Below, one piece after another: positions 57,479 to 64,000 of a stretch of 64,000 nucleotides of DNA (position 1 is the first letter of the stretch; each line of letters starts with the position of its first letter). The stretch spans positions 1 to 64,000 of the forward strand of contig PLSV01000146.1 of the NCBI GenBank assembly GCA_003165235.1, written 5' to 3'. Position numbers and translations under genes: made by a program. The stretch comes from Syntrophobacteraceae bacterium (GTDB lineage: Bacteria > Desulfobacterota > Syntrophobacteria > Syntrophobacterales > Syntrophobacteraceae). Below the pieces are notes generated by a model that did no database searches, was not told the DNA's origin, and saw nothing but the letters and a program-made list of their open reading frames with translations.

Positions 57479-60400
57479 ATGAACTCCTTAATAACGAAAA
57501 GATTGGTCATCGCCGCCACTATTTTTGGAATTGCGTCATTAGCCGGCTTATCGATCGGGATCAGGTCTCCCTTCGCTCTTGGTAACGCAGTTATCGAGGA
57601 AAACGACAGGGTGGTCCTTAATGGAACCGTCCATCCCAATGCCAGGGCTGAGTTCGACGTGGGGCCAACCGACCCTTCACTGCCGATGAAGCGGACGATC
57701 CTTGTTCTTAAGATCGCCCCTGAGAAACAGGCGGAACTGGATCGGCTCGTTGCCGAACAGCAGGACTCTGCTTCCCCGAACTATCACCGCTGGCTCACTC
57801 CGGAGGAATTCGGCAACAGGTTCGGACGAAGTCCGGAAGAGATCGCCACTGTAAAAGGCTGGCTTATCACCAATGGGTTTACAATCGATGAGACGGCAAA
57901 AAGCGGCGCCTGGATAAACTTCTCGGGTACGGCGGCCGATGTCAATCTCGCCTTTCACGCGAGCATGCACGATTACCAGGTCAATGGTCATCTTCGTCAT
58001 GCCAACTCCACCGATATCTCAATCCCGAGTGCGCTTGCCGACCTGGTGGCCGGGCCGGTTTCGCTGCACAATTTTCCTCACCATCCGGCGGCAAAGCCGC
58101 GGCCAGGTTACACTGAATCAAACGGTACCCACGATCTCGCTCCGGGCGACTTTGCGGTGATTTACGATGTCAACAATATCTACAACATGGGCTATGACGG
58201 CGCCGGAGTGACTATCGCCGTCACGGAACTGACCTACCAGACCTCCGCCATCACCAAGTGGAACTACTTCCGCTCCCACTTTGGACTCCCTTACAATCCC
58301 CCCGTCGTCACAGTGAACGGACCTGCCCCCGGGGATCAGGGGCCCAATGATGATGAAGAGGCCGACATTGACGTCGAATGGTCCGGCGCAGTAGCGACGG
58401 GCGCCACCATCAATTTCGTCACCTCTGCGAGCACTAATTCCACTTACGGCATCGATCTGTCTGCCCAATATATCGTCGATAACAACTCGGCGCCCATTAT
58501 CAGCGATAGTTACATATTCTGCGAACATGATATGGGCTCGACCGTGAGATCTTTCTATTACAACTTATGGCGGCAGGCCGTCTCTCAGGGGATAACGGTG
58601 TTTGTCGCCTCCGGAGACAACGGCGCCTACAGTTGCATCGACCAAAACAATAATCCTGTAGCGCCTAAAGCGGTGAACGGTTATGCCTCAACTCCCTTCA
58701 ATACCGCTGTGGGCGGCACTGCGTTAAGCGATTCATCAGAATACTGGAATCCGGTTAACAGCGCGGACGGCGTCTCTGCCCTGGGCTACATGCCGGAGGT
58801 GGGCTGGAACAACTATGACCAGCAAGACGGCTGGCTCTATTATGCCTCCGCAGGTGGGCCCTCCGCCTATTGGCCCAAACCCGCGTGGCAGGTGGCCCCG
58901 GGCGTTCCGACCGACGGCCACCGCGACCTGCCCGACGTTTCTCTCAATGCAGACTGCGACGTCGGCTACAGGATTTACACCTGCACCAATGATACCGGTG
59001 CGTGCAATTCCGATTCATTGAGGGTTTTCTGCGGGACTTCACTCGGCACACCTTCTTTGGCAGGCATCCTGGCGTTGATCGAGCAAAGTGCGGGAGGTGA
59101 GCGGCAGGGTAACATCAACAGCGTTTTATACCAACTGGGCAACGCTCAGTACACCGGGGCAAGCGGCGCAAGCCCCGTTTTCCACGACATCACCTCGGGC
59201 AACAACGGCTTTGTCGGGAATGGAACGAACCTTCCCGGCTATTCCTGCACACAGTACTACGACCTTGTGACGGGCCTGGGCACCGTAGATGCTACCTATC
59301 TCTTTCTGGCGTTTCAACAAGGAGGGTCCCTGACGGTAACCATCAGTCCTGCGGGGGCCGTCAGCGCAGGAGCGCAATGGAACGTCGATGGCGGGACCTG
59401 GCAAAATAGCGGGGCCACAGTCCGGGGTCTTTCCGTTGGTTTACATACGGTAAATTTCAATACCATTTCCGGTTGGACCAGTCCCGCAAGCCAGACCGTA
59501 AATATTGTAAAAGGGCAAACCACATCGGCCGGCGGTCTCTACGTACAACAGTCACAGACAGGCTCGCTCAAGGTAACGATCAGTCCTGCGGGGGCCGTTA
59601 GCGCAGGAGCGCAATGGAACGTCGATGGCGGGACCTGGCAAAATAGCGGGGCCACGGTCGGGGGTCTTTCAGTTGGTTCACATACGGTAAATTTCAATAC
59701 TATTGCCGGTTGGACCAGTCCTGCAAGCCAGAGCGTAAATATCGTAAATGGGCAGACCACATCGGCCGGGGGTCTATACGTACAACAGACACAGACAGGC
59801 TCGCTCACGGTAACGATCAGCCCTGCGGGGGCAGTTAGCGCAGGCGCGCAGTGGAACGTCGATGGCGGGACCTGGCAGAACAGCGGGGCCACAGTTGGAA
59901 ATCTTTCAGTTGGTTCACATGCGGTAAATTTCAATGCTATTACCGGCTGGACCAATCCCGCAAGCCAGACCGTAAATATCGTAAATGGGCAGACCGCATC
60001 GGCTGGCGGTCTCTACGTCCAACAGACACAGACAGGCTCGCTCAAGGTCACGATTATTCCCGCGGCAGCGGTTAACGCAGGCGCTATGTGGAATGTAGAC
60101 AATGGGGCATGGAATGCGAGCGGGGGGACTGTATCCGGCCTTAGCGCGGGATCGCACACGGTAAATTTTGAAAGTATTGCGGGCTGGAACACCCCTGCCA
60201 GTCAAACGGTTATTATCTCCTATGGACAGACAAAAACGGCGAGCGCAACGTATGTCCTGGCGCCTCCAACGGTTGAATCGTTTCTTATAGATAACGGCGC
60301 AGGGACCACTCCGAGCCGAACAGTTACGCTTAACAATACGGTAAGCGGATTTCCTGCCTACTATACGGCCAGCCAGTCTTCCACTTTCTATGGAGCGGTA

Positions 60401-61063
60401 TGGAAACCATATTCCACGGCCCCTCCCTTTACCCTGAGCGGCCCAAACGGACCAAAGACCGTATACTTCAAGGTGAAAAACGCCGGGGGCGTTTCGGCAA
60501 AGGCGAGCGCTTCAATTGTCCTGGCCCAGTTGCCGGCGGTCACCTCTTTCAGAATCGACGCAGGGGCTGTAACCACGATTAATCAGACGGTAACGCTTAA
60601 CAATACTGCGACCATATCGCCAACGCAGTTCATGGCCAGCGAAGCCCCCAGTTTCAACGGGGCATCCTGGCTGCCATATTCTACTGCTCCCAAATTCATA
60701 TTGAGTCCGGGAAGCGGGACCAAGACAGTTTATTTTCAAGTGCGAAACAGCGCCGGACAATCGGCGGCAGTAAGCGATACAATTCAGTTTATCGTCAAAC
60801 CAGCGGTGACATCATTCCAGATAAACAACGGCGCAGGGACCACTTCGAGTAGAACCGTCACGCTGAACAACACGGCGACCGGGTCTCCCGCGTTATATTT
60901 GGCCAGTCAGTCTCCCACTTTCTATGGAGTGGTATGGAAACCGTACTCCACGGCCCCTTCCTTTACCCTGAGCGCTGCAAAAGGGAACAAGACCGTCTAT
61001 TTCAAGGTGAGAAATGCCGCTGGGGCCTCGTATGTGGCGTATGCCGGCATCACGCTTGAGTGA
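57479..61063 (+). CDS. Secreted S53 peptidase, copy 4
   Basis: Same architecture; CGTSLGTPS; 4 PEGA-like and 3 Fn3-like repeats. Confidence 0.92.
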   Translation: MNSLITKRLVIAATIFGIASLAGLSIGIRSPFALGNAVIEENDRVVLNGTVHPNARAEFDVGPTDPSLPMKRTILVLKIAPEKQAELDRLVAEQQDSASPNYHRWLTPEEFGNRFGRSPEEIATVKGWLITNGFTIDETAKSGAWINFSGTAADVNLAFHASMHDYQVNGHLRHANSTDISIPSALADLVAGPVSLHNFPHHPAAKPRPGYTESNGTHDLAPGDFAVIYDVNNIYNMGYDGAGVTIAVTELTYQTSAITKWNYFRSHFGLPYNPPVVTVNGPAPGDQGPNDDEEADIDVEWSGAVATGATINFVTSASTNSTYGIDLSAQYIVDNNSAPIISDSYIFCEHDMGSTVRSFYYNLWRQAVSQGITVFVASGDNGAYSCIDQNNNPVAPKAVNGYASTPFNTAVGGTALSDSSEYWNPVNSADGVSALGYMPEVGWNNYDQQDGWLYYASAGGPSAYWPKPAWQVAPGVPTDGHRDLPDVSLNADCDVGYRIYTCTNDTGACNSDSLRVFCGTSLGTPSLAGILALIEQSAGGERQGNINSVLYQLGNAQYTGASGASPVFHDITSGNNGFVGNGTNLPGYSCTQYYDLVTGLGTVDATYLFLAFQQGGSLTVTISPAGAVSAGAQWNVDGGTWQNSGATVRGLSVGLHTVNFNTISGWTSPASQTVNIVKGQTTSAGGLYVQQSQTGSLKVTISPAGAVSAGAQWNVDGGTWQNSGATVGGLSVGSHTVNFNTIAGWTSPASQSVNIVNGQTTSAGGLYVQQTQTGSLTVTISPAGAVSAGAQWNVDGGTWQNSGATVGNLSVGSHAVNFNAITGWTNPASQTVNIVNGQTASAGGLYVQQTQTGSLKVTIIPAAAVNAGAMWNVDNGAWNASGGTVSGLSAGSHTVNFESIAGWNTPASQTVIISYGQTKTASATYVLAPPTVESFLIDNGAGTTPSRTVTLNNTVSGFPAYYTASQSSTFYGAVWKPYSTAPPFTLSGPNGPKTVYFKVKNAGGVSAKASASIVLAQLPAVTSFRIDAGAVTTINQTVTLNNTATISPTQFMASEAPSFNGASWLPYSTAPKFILSPGSGTKTVYFQVRNSAGQSAAVSDTIQFIVKPAVTSFQINNGAGTTSSRTVTLNNTATGSPALYLASQSPTFYGVVWKPYSTAPSFTLSAAKGNKTVYFKVRNAAGASYVAYAGITLE
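59324..60271 (+). repeat. Four tandem 237-bp (79-aa) PEGA-like repeat units inside S53 copy 4
   Basis: Unit starts at 59324, 59561, 59798, 60035 (constant 237-nt period): GSLxVTIxPAxAVSAGAQWNVDGGTWQNSGATVxGLSVGSHTVNFNxIxGWTSPASQTVNIVNGQTTSAGGLYVQQTQT. Confidence 0.92.
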
Positions 61064-61107
61064 ATTGGGACTGTTGCCTAATATAGTGCCGCCCTGTCAG
61101 GCTTTAG

Positions 61108-61156
61108 CGGAAGGGGGCGGGGGTTTCATGGCCCATAGAAAAACCCCCTTCCCCGT
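61108..61156 (+). terminator. Probable terminator hairpin after the S53 array
   Basis: GGAAGGGGGCGGGGGTTT...AAAAACCCCCTTCCCC inverted repeat. Confidence 0.5.
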
Positions 61157-61197
61157 TGCCCGGCATTATGAGCAATAACGGGACGCCGGCGCCTGCC

Positions 61198-61641
61198 TCA
61201 TTTCGCAGCTTCGGGCTTTTTCGGGCGGGGCGGGCTGATTATTGCTTCGCCGTCCAGAACCAGTGTCGTTCCGTCATGCGTTGAACAGGTAGTCCTTAAC
61301 CTCAATTGTTTCTTCTCGCTCATAATCTCGATTACTTCAACTCGCGCGGTCACGGTGTCGCCAATTCTTATTGGAGCGAGGAAATTAAGCTCCTGCCTGA
61401 CATAAATGGAACCCGGACCCGGCAGACGCGTTCCCAGTACAGTCGAGATGAGCCCCGCCGCCAGCATGCCGTGCACGATCCTGGTTTTGAAAAAAGTTGC
61501 CCGCGCGTACTCTTCATTGATGTGAGCCGGATTGAGATCACCGGTCACACCCGCGTAAAGGTAGACGTCAGATTCGGAGATCGTCTTTGAAAACTCGGCG
61601 GTTTCGTTCAGCCTGATTTCCTCAATTGTTTTCCCGATCAT
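61198..61641 (-). CDS. MaoC-like (R)-specific enoyl-CoA hydratase
   Basis: SESDVYLYAGVTGDLNPAHINEEYARATFFKTRIVHGMLAAGLIS hot-dog hydratase motif. Confidence 0.93.
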   Translation of the reverse strand: MIGKTIEEIRLNETAEFSKTISESDVYLYAGVTGDLNPAHINEEYARATFFKTRIVHGMLAAGLISTVLGTRLPGPGSIYVRQELNFLAPIRIGDTVTARVEVIEIMSEKKQLRLRTTCSTHDGTTLVLDGEAIISPPRPKKPEAAK

Positions 61642-61656
61642 ATTGATTTTCTCATT

Positions 61657-61784
61657 TCCTCGTATGATAGACTTATATAGCACCCTACCGAAAAAAATAA
61701 CCACCCTGCGTCGTGTGAGCGCGTAGCGGGCAGGCCGACCGCGCGCCACGTCTACCTGGCGCGTTGGGCGTTTGCGGGAGGCAT
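61657..61784 (-). repeat. Dispersed repeat element, copy E (upstream of maoC-like gene)
   Basis: Reverse complement CCTCCCGCAAACGCCCAACGCGCCAGGTAGACGT...CACACGACGCAGGGTGGTTATTTTTTTCGG...TATAAGTCTATCATACGAGGA. Confidence 0.85.
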
Positions 61785-61931
61785 GGAGGTTGTCCCGCAT
61801 GGTTAGACGCCTCGCCACATGTTTGGCGGGATAACGGCAAAAAATATGTCCGATAAGCCCATTTAGCCTTACCGGACATACTTGACTCCACCTTCATAAG
61901 GGTTCACGCCGGGCGCTCCAGCCCGGTTTCT

Positions 61932-63074
61932 TTATCTGAGAAGATTTCGCGCGATTACGAGGCGCATTATTTCGTTGGTGCCTTCGTAGATCTGCGTGAT
62001 TTTTGCATCTCGCATATGCCTTTCCACCGGGTACTCTTTGGAGTATCCATAGCCGCCAAAAATCTGCACCCCTTCTACAGCGGCCCACATCGCGGTGTCC
62101 GAAGCGAGGAGCTTGGCCATGGCCGATTCTTTTTCGTAGGGCTTCTTATTTTGTTCGAGCCACGCCGCGCGCAGGATCAGCAGTTCAGAGGCGTCCAGTT
62201 GCGTGGCCATATCGGCGAGCTTAAACTGGGTGGCCTGAAAACCGGAAATGGGCTGGTTGAACTGCTCACGGGTTTTGCTGTATTCAACTGAGGCTTCCAG
62301 GGCGGCCCTGCCGATGCCAAGCGCCTGGGAAGCGATTCCGATGCGCCCTCCATCCAGGGTCGTAAGCATTTGCCTGAAACCCTGGCCGGGTTTGCCCAGC
62401 ATGTTTTCCGCCGGTATGCGAGCGTCCTCGAAGATCAGCTCCGCCGTCCCGGAGGCGGTAATGCCGAGCTTTTCCTCGAGTTTGCCCACGCGAAAGCCAG
62501 GCGTATTTTCGAAATCTATAATGAAGGAGCTTATACCCTTGTACCCGGCGGACTTATCGGTAAATGCAGCCAGGACGCAGTATCTTGAAACATTTCCGCT
62601 GGTGATGAAACACTTGGTCCCGTTTATGATCCATTCATTGCCCTTCATGACCGCCGTAGTCAACATTTTTGCCGGGTCGGAGCCTGCGCCCGGTTCGGTC
62701 AGCCCGTAGCAGCCAAGCGATTTGCCGCTTGCGACGGGGGTCAGATATTTTTGCTTCTGCTCCTCGGTGCCGTAAGCGTACACCGGGAAATTGTAAAGGC
62801 TGTTGCAAACGCTCATGATGACCCCGCACGAGGCGCATGCTTTGGATATTTCGATCAACGCCAGGGCATAGCAGATGTAGTCCATTCCTCCCCCGCCGTA
62901 TTCTTCCGGGATCGTTATGCCCATAAGACCCAGTTCCCCCATTTTTGCGCATATTTCAGAGGGATGAGCGTGCGTGCGGTCGAGTTCAGCGGCAACAGGC
63001 TTAATTTCCCGCTCGGCAAACTTGCGGGCCATTTCTTGAATCATCTTCTGCTCGTCGGTTAGCTCGAAATTCAT
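61932..63074 (-). CDS. Acyl-CoA dehydrogenase
   Basis: GCYGLTEPGAGSDPA...WIINGTKCFITSG...QIFGGYGYSKEYPVERHMRDAKITQIYEGTNEIMRLVIAR. Confidence 0.96.
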   Translation of the reverse strand: MNFELTDEQKMIQEMARKFAEREIKPVAAELDRTHAHPSEICAKMGELGLMGITIPEEYGGGGMDYICYALALIEISKACASCGVIMSVCNSLYNFPVYAYGTEEQKQKYLTPVASGKSLGCYGLTEPGAGSDPAKMLTTAVMKGNEWIINGTKCFITSGNVSRYCVLAAFTDKSAGYKGISSFIIDFENTPGFRVGKLEEKLGITASGTAELIFEDARIPAENMLGKPGQGFRQMLTTLDGGRIGIASQALGIGRAALEASVEYSKTREQFNQPISGFQATQFKLADMATQLDASELLILRAAWLEQNKKPYEKESAMAKLLASDTAMWAAVEGVQIFGGYGYSKEYPVERHMRDAKITQIYEGTNEIMRLVIARNLLR

Positions 63075-63100
63075 ATTGTCCTCCTCTGTGGGGCAAAGGT

Positions 63101-63892
63101 TTATTTCGTGAGGGTTCCCTTGAACTGAGGTTTGCGTTTTTCAAGAAAAGCGGTGACGCCCTCCCGCATGTCCTGCATTCCGAAACAGACTCCGAAGGCT
63201 TGAGCCTCAAGGGTGCAGGCATTTTTCAGGTCCACGTCGACGCCGGAGTTGATAACTTTCTTTATGGCGTTAAGCACCGACATGGATTTGGAGGCAAGCG
63301 TGCGTGCGACTTTCATAGTTTCAGCGAAAAGCTGGTCGGCCGGAAAAACTTTGGCCACAAGGCCAAGCTCTTTGGCCTGTTGAGCATCTATCATTTCTCC
63401 GGTCATGCACATCTCTTTGGCCTTGGCGCGGCCCACCAGACGCGAGAGCCTCTGCGTTCCGCCAAATCCGGGAATGAGCCCAAGATTTACTTCCGGCTGG
63501 CCGAATCTCGCCTTGTCGGAAGCGTAGATAAAATCGCAGGACATTGCAATTTCGCACCCGCCCCCGAGCGCAAAACCGTTGACACACGCGATAACGGGCT
63601 TGGGAAGATGTTCGATCGCGAAGAAAATCCCCTGGCCCTTTTCGGCAAAAAGCATGGCGCTCAAAGGGTTGAAGCCGAGGAACTCGTTTATATCGGCACC
63701 GGCCACGAACGCTTTGTCTCCGGCCCCGGTAAGTATCAGCACGCGAATTGCGTCATCCTGAGCCACACGCGCCATCACAGCAGCAACTTCGTCCAGCGTG
63801 GATGGATTAAGAGCGTTCAGGACTTTTGGCCTGTTAAACGTCATGACCCCCACACCATCTTGAATCTCAAAAAGAACATTCTCATAGTTCAT
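63101..63892 (-). CDS. Enoyl-CoA hydratase / crotonase family
   Basis: VMTFNRPKVLNALN...GAGDKAFVAGADINEF...ALGGGCEIAMSCDFIYAS...GLIPGFGGTQRLSRLVG. Confidence 0.96.
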   Translation of the reverse strand: MNYENVLFEIQDGVGVMTFNRPKVLNALNPSTLDEVAAVMARVAQDDAIRVLILTGAGDKAFVAGADINEFLGFNPLSAMLFAEKGQGIFFAIEHLPKPVIACVNGFALGGGCEIAMSCDFIYASDKARFGQPEVNLGLIPGFGGTQRLSRLVGRAKAKEMCMTGEMIDAQQAKELGLVAKVFPADQLFAETMKVARTLASKSMSVLNAIKKVINSGVDVDLKNACTLEAQAFGVCFGMQDMREGVTAFLEKRKPQFKGTLTK

Positions 63893-64000
63893 AGGCGTAC
63901 ATCCTCCAGCTTGAGTACATTTCAGGGTCTTTGAACGGCAAGGGCGCTCCCATGCCTTCCGGCCTATACACAGGGTCGCTATTTTGTCATTGGAGCCGCG

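Noticed and set aside
59324-60271. Possible CRISPR-like regular repeats
   Set aside because: The 237-nt units are in-frame protein repeats without spacers; no cas genes in the window.
63893-64000. Thiolase-like C-terminus or small ORF at the right edge (minus strand, ...YRPEGMGAPLPFKDPEMYSSWRMYAYEL)
   Set aside because: Too short, interrupted by a stop just upstream, and cut by the window end.

Overview
64-kb chromosomal window from a GC-rich bacterium. Gene content looks deltaproteobacterial / Syntrophobacter-like, but that is inference only. The left edge has a truncated tuf with tRNA-Thr and tRNA-Tyr. Next come yicC, a chorismate mutase-dehydroquinase fusion, moaA, a TetR regulator with acpP, a DUF2419/Qng1-type queuosine-salvage protein, a PilZ-HAD fusion and an acuC/acuB-like pair with a nearby GNAT. 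The centre is a long dcw cluster (mraZ-rsmH-ftsL-ftsI-murE-murF-murD-ftsW-murC-murB-ftsQ-ftsA-ftsZ) from which mraY and murG are cleanly missing, followed by a convergent dnaN. To the right are glnS, hisB, nfnAB-like genes, an orphan dcm/vsr pair, four tandem S53 (sedolisin/kumamolisin-type) secreted peptidases with variable numbers of C-terminal repeats, and a MaoC / acyl-CoA dehydrogenase / crotonase set. The most unusual signal is a dispersed ~110-195 bp non-coding repeat in five copies. Four copies end in TATCATACGAGGA-like sequence 8-15 nt before a start codon, so the repeat appears to supply the Shine-Dalgarno. The fifth copy sits in one of two duplicated protease upstream regions, where the other duplicate looks like an empty site. 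Family calls come from reading the translated sequence; no database search was run.
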